From Nitrospirota bacterium (GTDB lineage: Bacteria; Nitrospirota; Nitrospiria; Nitrospirales; Nitrospiraceae): DNA of 41,080 nt. A program made the translations under genes and the position numbers. The notes beneath the pieces were generated by a model that ran no database searches, had not been told where the DNA came from, and saw nothing but the letters and a program-made list of their open reading frames with translations. This document shows, in pieces, positions 28,493-37,600 of this stretch (position 1 is its first letter; the number at the start of each line of letters is the position of its first letter). The DNA lies in contig NSIK01000001.1 of the NCBI GenBank assembly GCA_002737345.1, positions 8,421 to 49,500 of the forward strand. Reading direction: 5' to 3'.

Positions 28493-30112
28493 TTAAATCG
28501 GTGTGGCAGCCACTGTGTCCGGTTCAGGTCCCTTGGCGCGGAAATAGCTGAACAGGCATAAAAGCGCGCAGATTATAGCACAGCCATAGGCAAAGACATC
28601 CCCATGGCGGCTGTAAAAGGTATGGGGACGCCAGGCCTGGATCCTGGCTCGCACGGCCTGTTCCGTGAAGATTGGCGTCGCCTCGACGATACGCCCGAAG
28701 GGATCGATGAAGCCGGAAATGCCGGTGTTGGCCGAACGGGCGAAGGCCAAATGATTCTCCACTGAGCGAAACACCACCATCGCAAAATGCTGCGCGGGCG
28801 CAGCCGAGCGGCCGAACCAGGCATCGTTCGTGATCGTCACCATAAATTCCGCCCCATTCGCCGCGAATTGCCGTACCAGGTCTGGGAAGATCACTTCATA
28901 GCAAATAGCGACGCCGAACTTGACTGGTCGCAGCTGCGCGCCGGCTGCGCCTGGTTTCGGCGTCACCGTCATGATCGTCGGGCCTGGTCCCGCTTCAAAA
29001 TCGCCGATGCCTTCGACCAATCGGTCGAGGAAGAACAGGAGTGAGGATTTCAACGGAATATATTCCCCGAAGGGCACCAGATGTTGCTTGTCATAACGGC
29101 CGAGCAGCTGACCATCCGGCGACAGAAGATAGGCGCTGTTCAGGAGGTAGGGCTTTCGATTCGGATAGAAACGCAGGGCAGGGCTGCCGAACAGGATAGG
29201 CGCTTGCGTGCGATTGGCCAGGGAGATGAGCTGCAGTTGATAGATCGGCTCCTGCTCAAAGATGAAGGGTGTCGCCGCTTCCGGCCAGATCACCAAGTCT
29301 GAGACATGGCCAAGCTGCCCTGTCAGCCGGTCAAACCGCGCAAGGGTCTCTTCGCGATAGGCGGTGTCCCACTTCACGGCCTGATCGATGTTCGGCTGGA
29401 TCACTCCGACGTTGATGGACGAACGGGGAATGTGAGCAAGGGGCGCCCCTGATAAGGTTCGAAAACCGTATTGCCAGGACAGGCCCACCAGCAAGACCGC
29501 GACCGCGACGAGCTCCCAGGGGAGTCTGGCCGGCCGGAACCTCCGGAGCAGAGGCATCAGCCAGGAGAGGAGTTCGGCCACTGCGACATTGACGAGCACA
29601 ATGAGAAACGAGACCCCATAAACTCCCAGATGATCCGCAATCTGAATCACTTCGATCTGGCGATATTGCGAATAGCCGAGGAGCCCCCAGGGCATTCCGC
29701 TCAAGATATAGGTCCGGATCAGTTCCAGACTCACCCATAAGCAGGGAACCGCAAAGAGCCCGTAGCGGGGAATCAAGCTCCGAAACCAGACGGCTCCGGC
29801 TGAATAGATGGCGACATAGAGCCCCAGGTAGACGGTGAGTAGCAGCATGATGCCGTAGCTGATAACCAGCGGAACCTTGCCGTAGATGCTCATGGTGGTG
29901 ACCACCCAGGCCATCATGCCGGTAAAGGCAATCGTGCCGGTCAACCAACCGATCCAGAACGCCTGAGTTTTGCTCTTGCCGTCCAACGCCCAATGCAACG
30001 GTACGAGGGCGATCCAAGCTAATAGACCGAGGTCGTAGTTGGGGAAGCTCAGCGGGAGGAACAGCCCGCTCGCGGCGGCGAGGACGAGCGAACGCGCGAG
30101 GGAATGGGTCAT
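28493..30112 (-). CDS. lnt: Apolipoprotein N-acyltransferase
   Basis: A 539-aa inner-membrane enzyme that adds the third acyl chain to lipoproteins. The first about 215 residues contain seven or so membrane segments (for example 'IAFTGMMAWVVTTMSIYG', 'FLIVLVNVAVAELLSWL'). The periplasmic nitrilase-like domain has the catalytic triad E278 ('LVIWPEAATPF'), K342 ('RYDKQHLVPFGEYIPL') and C404 ('GVAICYEVIFPDLVR'), in line with E. coli E267, K335, C387. ATG at 30112 (MTHSLARSL) has AAGG 9 nt upstream and fits the family start. A longer reading to 30271 adds a non-membrane stretch and is rejected. It is probably first in the operon ending with lolD. Confidence 0.94.
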   Translation of the reverse strand: MTHSLARSLVLAAASGLFLPLSFPNYDLGLLAWIALVPLHWALDGKSKTQAFWIGWLTGTIAFTGMMAWVVTTMSIYGKVPLVISYGIMLLLTVYLGLYVAIYSAGAVWFRSLIPRYGLFAVPCLWVSLELIRTYILSGMPWGLLGYSQYRQIEVIQIADHLGVYGVSFLIVLVNVAVAELLSWLMPLLRRFRPARLPWELVAVAVLLVGLSWQYGFRTLSGAPLAHIPRSSINVGVIQPNIDQAVKWDTAYREETLARFDRLTGQLGHVSDLVIWPEAATPFIFEQEPIYQLQLISLANRTQAPILFGSPALRFYPNRKPYLLNSAYLLSPDGQLLGRYDKQHLVPFGEYIPLKSSLLFFLDRLVEGIGDFEAGPGPTIMTVTPKPGAAGAQLRPVKFGVAICYEVIFPDLVRQFAANGAEFMVTITNDAWFGRSAAPAQHFAMVVFRSVENHLAFARSANTGISGFIDPFGRIVEATPIFTEQAVRARIQAWRPHTFYSRHGDVFAYGCAIICALLCLFSYFRAKGPEPDTVAATPI

Positions 30113-30231
30113 GCCCCGCACCTTATCGAAAGCCGTAGAGGGATGCAACTTCCGGATCGACCAGGCTAGCCTCGAGTAGGGGGGCCGCATCCCGTTGCGT
30201 AACTCATCGATATCTGAGGAATACCGCAGCC

Positions 30232-30483
30232 TTGTGGGGGGAGCGTAACGCCTCGAGGGAATATGGTTCACTCGGGATCAAACTGAACGAGAAGGACATC
30301 GCCCGTACGAAAGAGCGGCTCAACTATCAATGGTTTCAGGAGACGGTCTGGCAGGCGGAAATCACGAGAATGCTCGCACGCGGACTGAAGTATGAATTGG
30401 ATCTCCTCGCCAATAAGGACTTCCAATACATCACGAAGAAATATCTACCCAGGAAGCTCAAAAAGAAAGACTGGCTGGACTAG
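30232..30483 (+). CDS. Small basic protein of unknown function
   Basis: An 83-aa protein, strongly charged, with a helical look: 'LNEKDIARTKERLNYQWFQETVWQAEITRM' and a lysine-rich tail 'KKYLPRKLKKKDWLD'. No ATG is available at the front; TTG at 30232 is the likely start, with GAGGA 11 nt upstream, and the frame is open further upstream. I do not recognise a family. It is divergent from lnt and faces the end of the next gene at a shared hairpin. Residue composition looks genuine, but the start is doubtful. Confidence 0.5.
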   Translation: MWGERNASREYGSLGIKLNEKDIARTKERLNYQWFQETVWQAEITRMLARGLKYELDLLANKDFQYITKKYLPRKLKKKDWLD

Positions 30484-30495
30484 GCCAGCCAGTCT
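30459..30495 (-). terminator. Intrinsic terminator of the 74-aa membrane protein gene
   Basis: AGACTGGCTGG (30468-30478) and CCAGCCAGTCT (30485-30495) form a perfect 11-bp stem with a 6-nt loop. On the minus strand it is followed by TTCTTTTT (30467-30460), the classic U-run. The hairpin overlaps the end of the plus-strand gene, but the plus side lacks the U-run. Confidence 0.85.
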
Positions 30496-30512
30496 CAGTC
30501 TGACGCAGGAAT

Positions 30513-30737
30513 TTAGCTCGGGGGCAGCATCATATAGAGCCCGCCGATAATGATCGGGGCGGCCACATACATGGCCTTCTTGCCGAAGCTGTCGTAGACG
30601 CCGTAGATCAAAATCGCGGCCATAAAGGTGAAATAGAGCTGTCCGATTCCCCGGTACCCAGCGCTATGTTCCACTGCCAGGGCGAGCGAAGGCGCTCCCA
30701 TGGTCACTGCGGCCGAAAGGGCTGCGAGTCGTTTCAT
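30513..30737 (-). CDS. Small exported or membrane protein of unknown function
   Basis: A 74-aa protein with a signal-like start (MKRLAALSAAVTMGAPSLALA) and then two hydrophobic segments (IGQLYFTFMAAILIYGVYDSF and AMYVAAPIIIGGLYMML). A GAAGGAG Shine-Dalgarno sits 6 nt before ATG 30737, which decides the start over an upstream in-frame ATG at 30779. A clear intrinsic terminator follows 17 bp after the stop. No family recognised; function unknown. Confidence 0.75.
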   Translation of the reverse strand: MKRLAALSAAVTMGAPSLALAVEHSAGYRGIGQLYFTFMAAILIYGVYDSFGKKAMYVAAPIIIGGLYMMLPPS

Positions 30738-30933
30738 CTCAATCTCCTTCTCACTCAGGGTTAGGGCCCGTGGAGTCACGTCGATAGTTAAGCGGCGAAC
30801 AGTAGGCCTATAGTTTCATAATTGAGATCGGCATGCTGCGCTTTCCACTGAAAAAAGTCAAACAACCGGAGCGCCCTTGCTTGCTCCCCTGTCAGACCCG
30901 ATGGTAAGATCGCCCACCTGCTGGAGGGAACCG

Positions 30934-31197
30934 ATGCCAAACGTTGTGCTATTAATTTCGCCGAGTTGCGGGGCCTGCCCTTCGGCAAAGAGTCTCTGGA
31001 AACAGTTACGCGTCAAATATAGCTTCGGCTATCGCGAAGTGGATATCACCACCGAAGATGGCCGGCTCCTCGCAGACCGGCATTCCGTCAGGGCTGTGCC
31101 TGCCAGCATTATCGATGGGCGATTGACGTTCGTCGGTGTTCCGAGTCGCGAGAGCGCCGAGAAAGCGCTGTTGCTCAAAATGAAACCGCGCGAGTAA
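30934..31197 (+). CDS. Thioredoxin-fold protein, glutaredoxin-like
   Basis: An 87-aa protein starting MPNVVLLISPSCGACPSAKSLWKQL, with a C-G-A-C redox motif (C12, C15) at the end of the first strand. The cis-proline loop is 'VRAVPASIIDGRLTFVGVP'. The beta-alpha-beta layout and length fit small glutaredoxin/thioredoxin-like disulfide reductases. The GGAGGG Shine-Dalgarno 5 nt before ATG 30934 sets the start; an upstream ATG at 30877 is less likely. It is first in a compact plus-strand run that leads into addB and addA. The partner is unknown. Confidence 0.8.
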   Translation: MPNVVLLISPSCGACPSAKSLWKQLRVKYSFGYREVDITTEDGRLLADRHSVRAVPASIIDGRLTFVGVPSRESAEKALLLKMKPRE

Positions 31198-31212
31198 GGG
31201 AAGAAGATTTTC

Positions 31213-31374
31213 ATGGTCGATGACGACGACGATTTTGAATTGCCCGAGCTCCCTCGTGTCGACAAGGGACCGCCGCCGGAATGTCCGATGTGCGGCGATC
31301 CCATGAAGTTCATCGATGGCGACTGGTCCTGTGTCGATTGCAACGGCGAGCTGTTGGGGCCGGAAACCGGCTAG
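31213..31374 (+). CDS. 53-aa zinc-ribbon protein
   Basis: A short protein starting MVDDDDDFELPELPRVDK and containing two CxxC knuckles, 'ECPMCGDPMKF' and 'WSCVDCNGELLGP', 16 residues apart. This is the layout of a small zinc ribbon. The N-terminus is a run of aspartates. AAGGGAAG lies upstream of ATG 31213. It follows the thioredoxin-fold gene by 15 nt. Function is unknown; small zinc ribbons often act in nucleic-acid or protein complexes. Confidence 0.7.
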   Translation: MVDDDDDFELPELPRVDKGPPPECPMCGDPMKFIDGDWSCVDCNGELLGPETG

Positions 31375-31376
31375 TC

Positions 31377-31474
31377 AGTGAGCCGTCATCTGTGATGAGT
31401 GCTGCGTCCTGGCTACAATCAAGAACATCATGGCGCTTTGTCTTGTTTTTGCTCATCACCCGTTACCGATCACT
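31377..31474. repeat. Palindromic (REP/MITE-like) element before addB
   Basis: The ends form an imperfect inverted repeat: 31377-31399 (AGTGAGCC...GTGATGAG) against 31452-31474 (CTCATCAC...GATCACT), 17 of 23 bases matching, with 8 contiguous at the inner end. It begins 3 nt after the zinc-ribbon stop and ends 15 bp before the addB start. It contains no gene. Confidence 0.45.
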
Positions 31475-31488
31475 CGTCGCGGTTCCTG

Positions 31489-34400
31489 ATGCTTCGCATC
31501 GTCACAGGACCTTTCCACCCGTTCCTTGAGCATGAGCTGGCCGAAGATATTCGGCGCTGTAAGAGCCGCGATCTTTTTGCGCCTCTCGCTGTCATTGTGC
31601 CATCGGCTGCTCTGGTCGAGCAGCTCAAACAATCTCTCTGTCGTCACGCGCCCCGATCCTTCCTCAACATTCATTTCCTGACATTCCACCAGCTAGCCTT
31701 GCGGCTGCGCGACGATTGCGCAGCCGTGGCCGGGACCAGTCAGGACCCTCCACTCCAGTTGGTCGATGATTTCTTCTTCGAACAATTGGTGCGCCAGGTA
31801 GTCACACGCAACCTCCCGGGGCTCGAGCCTCTGGGCCGCTTGCCTGCCTCACCGGGAACCTGGAAAGGTCTCTGGGCCACAGTGCGTGACTTGAAAGACG
31901 CAGTGGTGGCCCCGAGGATAGCCTTGAAGGCTCTCACGGAAGAGGTCTTCGAAGAGGAGGACCGAGACTGGCTCCGCTCCCTGTTCACTCTTCATGCAGC
32001 GGTGATGGAGGGCAGCCGATCGCTCAGGGTTGGTTCTCCTGATGATCTGGCTGCATCACTCGGACGTGATCTCTCAGTCGCTCCATTTCTCAAGGGGCTG
32101 CATCGCCTGTTCTATTATGGCTTCTACGACCTCTCCCAGGTCCAACTCTCGTTCTTCGAATCGGTGGTTCGTGCTGTTCCTGCCACCTTATACTTCCCCT
32201 TACAGGACCGTCCGGCCTTTTTCTTCGCTCGCCAATTTTTCGAGCGGCATCTTCTCCCCCTAGCAGAGACCCATGAAGATCGAATTCGGGAGGAGGAGCG
32301 AACTGCTACAGCGAAATTGGTCGAACTGTCCGTCATAAACGTGATTGGGGCCGAGGAGGAGCTGGCGCGGGCCTGCCGTGAAATTCTGACTCTGGTCGAG
32401 GTCAACCACTATCGCTTCGATGAGATCGGCGTCGTAGCCCGCACCCTGGAACCCTACCAGGCCAGGCTGCAATCGGCATTCGATCGTCATCTGGTGCCCT
32501 TCACGACCACGGCTGGCAAGCCCTTGTCGCGCGAACCATTGGTTAAGACCCTCCTGCGTCTCGCCTCTCTCCCGCTGAACGATTTCGACCGTGAAGCGAT
32601 GTTGGATGTGGTCACGTCGCCTTTCTATCAAGCCGGTGGGGATGGCAATGCTAGTGAGAATTTTCGACCGGACGCCTGGCGTTCGCTCGTTTACGCTCTG
32701 GGGATTACGAAGGGGGAGGATGAATGGAAACGTTTGGGAGAGCCAGTCAGTTCGTCCATCCTGCGCGATGCAGAGGCTGAGCCGGACGAAGACGATCAGC
32801 CAGCAGCCAGAACCGGCGAGATCGCCCAACTGGCTTATTTATGGAAACTGGTAACGAGGCTGATTCAGGATTGCCGAGCCCTGCCTGCCCATGGATCGGT
32901 CGGCACCCTGACCGACGCATTTCAGTCATTGATGCAATCCCATATTCATGTGCCGGACCTGTTCGAATCATCGTTGAGCGAGCCGGCTGAGCAGACGGAT
33001 CTTGCCAAGGTTTCTGTGCTGATTCTATCGTCTCTGGCTCGGTTACAGCAATTGGACTCGCTGGGGGAGGACCTCTCATGGGAGAAATGGGTCGATTTGT
33101 TTCAGCGGATATTGGATGAGGCCAGTGTCCCTGTCGAGGAGGAGCGCCACCAAGGTGTGGCAGTGCTGGATGCCATGACCGCCCGTGGCAGGACGGTTCG
33201 GGCGCTCTTCATTCTTGGCATGAACGAAAAACTGTTTCCTCGCTATGTGCGGGAGGATCCCTTTCTCCTTGATAGGCAACGAGTCGTGCTGGAGTCGACC
33301 CTGGGCTACAAGATCGATGAGAAGCTGGCAGGGCATGAAGAAGAGCTGCTGTTATTTGAGCTTCTCAGTCGCTCGGCAACCAACCGGCTCTATCTGTCGT
33401 ATCAGCGAGCCGATGAGGCAGGGCGAGTCATGGCTCCCTCCAGCTTTATCGCCATGGCGGTGCGGGACCCACGATTCATCGCACACGAAGAAGAGCGAGT
33501 CCCTCGCAGGCTGACCCAAAGAATCAGTGAGCAGCCGTCGATCCAAGATCTCTTGCCGGCAGCGGAGCTAGCCCTGGGTTGCCTCATGCAAGGCCAGGAT
33601 GCGCTGCCAGTCCTCGATGCAATGGGACGGGATCTGCCTCTTGTCGAGCAGGGTCTCGCCACCTTGAAAATTATTGAACGGGAATCTCCCGAACTTGGTC
33701 CGTTCGACGGGATGGTTGGAGCGCAGGCGCCGGTCGTATCGTCTGGCAAGGAGCGAAGCTTTTCCCCGACCTCATTGGAACGGTATGCGACCTGCCCCTT
33801 TCAGTATTTTGCGGACAAGGTGCTCAAGCTGGAGCCAGTACGGCGGATTCAGGAGGACCACCTGCCTCCCTTGACGCTTGGGATTCTGGTGCATGAATCG
33901 CTGCGGGTGAGCTACGAACGGTTGCTGGCGCTCCAATGGCCCGACGTTGTGCTGCCAAATTCCAAGGTGCACGTAACCGTGCATGAATCAGTGGTCGCGA
34001 CCTTTGCGTCCTATGCCGCGGCTCAAGGGACCGGGCATGCGCTGCTCTGGACCTTGGCTCGTGAACAGGTCACAGAGCTGGTGACTGCCGCTGTGTCGGC
34101 CGATCAAAAGGAATATCTCGCAACCGGATTCCGTCCTCTAGCATTCGAGGCAGCAGCTCAAGGAGTCGTCTCGCTGGAGTCCGATACGGCGCCGGTGTCC
34201 TTGAAGATCCATGGCACCTTGGACCGGGTCGATTATCGAGCGGAGCCGCCGGCGCTCCGGATTGTGGACTATAAATTTAAGCAGGGGAGTGAGATCAGTG
34301 CCGTCGATCGCAACCTGGCCTTGTCCGCCGTACGGGGCATTCGCCTGCAACCGCCGCTCTATGCCAGCATGAATCTGCCGTCGTTGCCTCCTGCGAGCGA

Positions 34401-34692
34401 TGTTCAGTTGCTCTTCCTGGCGCCTGCGTGGAAGCAGCAGATCTCCCGCTCCACCTTCGACGCGGGCCTCTGGACCGGCCATACAGGCGACATGATCCGA
34501 CAGACTCTCGCCACCTTGATTCAGGGGATTGCGGATCGAGCATTCTTCATCCTGCCAGACGGCTATTGCGATTATTGCGAATTTTCAGGAGCCTGCCGCC
34601 GCCACGATGCGATGGCCTGGTGGCGTTCCTACCGGTCGCCTCAGGCCAAGGTGTTACGCAAATTGAGAAAGCTGAAGATCAACGATGAGTGA
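31489..34692 (+). CDS. addB: AddB-type helicase-nuclease subunit (PD-(D/E)XK nuclease with Fe-S cluster)
   Basis: A 1067-aa subunit of the AddAB double-strand break resection enzyme, the RecBCD equivalent. The C-terminal PD-(D/E)XK nuclease has D912 in 'HGTLDRVDYR' and D927-Y-K929 in 'ALRIVDYKFKQG'. The Fe-S cluster cysteines are C769 ('ERYATCPFQYFADKVLKL') and C1027, C1030, C1036 ('DGYCDYCEFSGACRRH'), the AddB-specific arrangement around the nuclease. The UvrD-like core is recognisable in 'VAVLDAMTARGRTVRALFILGMNEKLFPR'. The N-terminus 'MLRIVTGPFHPFLEHELAEDI' lacks the Walker A sequence GxxGxGKT seen in Bacillus AddB, so this subunit probably does not hydrolyse ATP. ATG at 31489 was preferred to 31399, which lies in the palindromic element. 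It overlaps addA by 8 nt. Confidence 0.88.
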   Translation: MLRIVTGPFHPFLEHELAEDIRRCKSRDLFAPLAVIVPSAALVEQLKQSLCRHAPRSFLNIHFLTFHQLALRLRDDCAAVAGTSQDPPLQLVDDFFFEQLVRQVVTRNLPGLEPLGRLPASPGTWKGLWATVRDLKDAVVAPRIALKALTEEVFEEEDRDWLRSLFTLHAAVMEGSRSLRVGSPDDLAASLGRDLSVAPFLKGLHRLFYYGFYDLSQVQLSFFESVVRAVPATLYFPLQDRPAFFFARQFFERHLLPLAETHEDRIREEERTATAKLVELSVINVIGAEEELARACREILTLVEVNHYRFDEIGVVARTLEPYQARLQSAFDRHLVPFTTTAGKPLSREPLVKTLLRLASLPLNDFDREAMLDVVTSPFYQAGGDGNASENFRPDAWRSLVYALGITKGEDEWKRLGEPVSSSILRDAEAEPDEDDQPAARTGEIAQLAYLWKLVTRLIQDCRALPAHGSVGTLTDAFQSLMQSHIHVPDLFESSLSEPAEQTDLAKVSVLILSSLARLQQLDSLGEDLSWEKWVDLFQRILDEASVPVEEERHQGVAVLDAMTARGRTVRALFILGMNEKLFPRYVREDPFLLDRQRVVLESTLGYKIDEKLAGHEEELLLFELLSRSATNRLYLSYQRADEAGRVMAPSSFIAMAVRDPRFIAHEEERVPRRLTQRISEQPSIQDLLPAAELALGCLMQGQDALPVLDAMGRDLPLVEQGLATLKIIERESPELGPFDGMVGAQAPVVSSGKERSFSPTSLERYATCPFQYFADKVLKLEPVRRIQEDHLPPLTLGILVHESLRVSYERLLALQWPDVVLPNSKVHVTVHESVVATFASYAAAQGTGHALLWTLAREQVTELVTAAVSADQKEYLATGFRPLAFEAAAQGVVSLESDTAPVSLKIHGTLDRVDYRAEPPALRIVDYKFKQGSEISAVDRNLALSAVRGIRLQPPLYASMNLPSLPPASDVQLLFLAPAWKQQISRSTFDAGLWTGHTGDMIRQTLATLIQGIADRAFFILPDGYCDYCEFSGACRRHDAMAWWRSYRSPQAKVLRKLRKLKINDE

Positions 34693-37600
34693 GGCATTAA
34701 TACTCACAGACTCCCAGGACCGGTTCCTGGCCGAGACCACTTGGGATCGCAATGTCGTCGTGGTGGCAGGAGCCGGAACCGGCAAGACCACGATCCTGGT
34801 CAATCGCATTCTCAATCTCCTCCTGAGGGAGCCGAGTCCCCTGGCGATCACGGAGATCGTGGCCCTCACCTTTACTAATAAGGCTGCCACTGAGATGAAG
34901 CAGAGGCTGCGGGCGCAGCTCCTTCGCCTGACCAATCATGATGATGAATTGAGCGAGATTTTCCGGACCCGCTACCACCTTTCCGCTGAGCAAGTGAGCG
35001 AACGAGTGACAGCAGCGCTGGCGCAGATGGAGAAAGCCCAGATCGGCACCCTCCATAGTTTTGCCGCGCACCTCTTGCGTCTTCATCCAATTGAGTCAGG
35101 AATCGATCCATCATTTCAAGAGGATGATGGCTCACGGTTCAAAGAACTATTTCATTCCTGTTGGGATCGCTGGCTGGACGATGAGCTGGGATCTTCCGGA
35201 CCACAGCATGACCGATGGCGATTCGTGTTGGGCGGGATAGGCCTCGAAGATCTCCGTCATTTTACTGCTGCCCTGGCAGGGGACTTTGTGGACCTGGATG
35301 AACTGGAACGGCAATGTCGCGCCAGCTCGCTGGAGGGGGCCCTGCGTGACTGGGTCCTGGCCATTCAGGGTCGAGCTTCTACCATTCTGGCAAAACAGGA
35401 TCGACCGAAGAGACGAAAAGCAGAGCAGATGCTCGCAGCAGCAGTACGGTCGTTGGAGCTGTTACTGGGAAAGGGGCTGTCAGCGCTCGAGGACCTCGCG
35501 CCGGATGAACGGGCGGTGCTTGAAAAGGATCTGGGCAAGGCGCCTGCCGGATGGGATGAGGTTACGTTTCAGGAAGCGGAGTCGATCATCAGGCTGGCGC
35601 AACAACTTCTTGTGGTCGACCAATCCTACTTTCAAGAGGTCGTGACGCTGGTACGACCCTTCCTGGCTTTGGTGAAACGCCGGTTTCTCACCTCCGGATG
35701 GATTGCCTTCGACGGCCTGCTGGCACGGGCCAAAACCCTCTTGCGCGACCATCGATCCGTGCGGGCCAGAGTCAAACAGGCCTATCGGGCGATTCTGGTT
35801 GATGAGTTTCAAGATACGGATCCGGTCCAGTACGAGATCATCCTTTATCTCGGTGAGCGGGCTGGCAGCCATCAGACCACCTGGCATGAGGTGGATCTGG
35901 AGCCGGGCAAATTGTTTATCGTGGGGGATCCCAAGCAATCGATCTATGCCTTCCGTCGAGCCGACATTGAAGCCTTTGAGCGGGTGGTAGAGAAAATTCG
36001 AGTGGGCGGGGGAGGGATCTATTCCCTGGTGACGAACTTTCGCAGCGACGGAGCCGTGCTCGACGTGGTCAACAATGTCTTCGACCGGCTCTTCCATCCG
36101 ACCGAACATGTGCAGCCGGCCAATGAACGGCTGGCAGTCAAGCCGCACCGGAAACCGGAGGTCTCAGTTTCAGGAGCGCAACTTCGCCTCGTGACTCCGG
36201 GAGAGGAGGATGAGGAGTTCGATGTTCAGGCTGCGACCAGGGCTGAGGCGGAAGCCCTGGCTTGCTGGCTCAAGGAGGAACTCCTCGCAAGCACGACCGT
36301 CACGGATCGCGACCGGCGGGAAGGGCCGCTGCAACCGGGCCATATCGCCTTGCTCTTCAGAAAGTTGACTCAGGCCCAGGTCTATCTCGATGCCTTGCGT
36401 CGGTACGACATTGCCTATATCACCGACGGGGAAAAGCATTTTTATCGGCGGCAGGAAATCATCGACTTGATCAATCTGCTCCGGGCCATCGACAACCCTC
36501 ACGATACGATTGCGCTGGTCGGCATCTTGCGCTCACCGTTGGGAGGCCTGGCGGATAAGGATCTCCTGGCCCTCCAGCAGATCGAGGGCTTTAACTATCA
36601 GCAACGGGAACGGTTGTCTGCCTGGAACCATCCTCAAGCGGAACTGGTTGGGCGGCTGTATGCGCGGTTGGCAGAACTCCATCAGCTCGCTCCCTTGCAG
36701 CCTGTGCCTGATGCGATCGATCTGATCTTCGATCGATTGCCAGTCCTGGAATTGGCAGCAGCTTCGCGCCATGCTGAGCAAGCAGTAGCCAATTTGCGGA
36801 AGACCAGGGACATGGCAGAAGCCCTGGCTGATCGCCCCCATCTGACTTTGACCGGGTTCGTGGATCTCATGATGACCAGAGTCTCGGAACAGCCGGACGA
36901 GGCGGAAAGCGCTTTGGCTGAAGAATCGCTAGACGCAGTCCGCGTGTTGACCATCCATAAGGCGAAGGGGCTGGAGTTCCCTGTCGTCATTCTGCCTGGT
37001 TTGCACCAGGGCTCCAAAAATCTCGGCAAAGGCCCCGCCATCCATCATGATTGGTCGAGCCGGTGCTATAGCCTCCAGATGGGAGGCCGTTCGAATCTCG
37101 GTGCCTTGCTCGTGGACATGAAGATAGCGGCGAGGGAAGAGGCGGAGCAGAGGCGGCTTCTTTATGTCGGCATGACCAGGGCGCGCGATCTCCTAATCCT
37201 ATCCGGCGGCCAGACCAGCAAGCCAGGCCATGACACAGTCCTCTCACTACTCGAAGAGGCGATGGCCGACGAGGCCCTTCCCTCGAAGGACAACCAGATT
37301 TGTATCGGCACGAGCCGACTGACTCGTGTGATCACGCAAGCCACTGTGGCAGTGAGACGGCGCAGACAGGAGCCCCTGTCCGCGATGGCTCAAAAGCTGG
37401 CTCTCGGTCCGATTCTCATTCGTCGCCAGGCTAGGAAAATCGAGTGGGAAACTCGTCGCACGACGCTGCGACGACTGACCCCTTCGAGCCTATCAAGCCG
37501 CAGGCCTGAGGCCCATGTCCCTCGCATTGGAACAGAGCGCGAGGCAGACCTGTCCCGACTGATCGGAGTTTCCGCTCATGCGGTGCTCGAACAGTGGGAC

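Noticed and set aside
30788-30988. Minus-strand frame whose second half (GLTGEQARALRLFDFFQWK...) looks like protein
   Set aside because: No ribosome-binding site, the ATG lies inside the opposite-strand thioredoxin-fold gene, and only about 40 residues look plausible. It could be a small gene with a non-standard start, but support is too weak.
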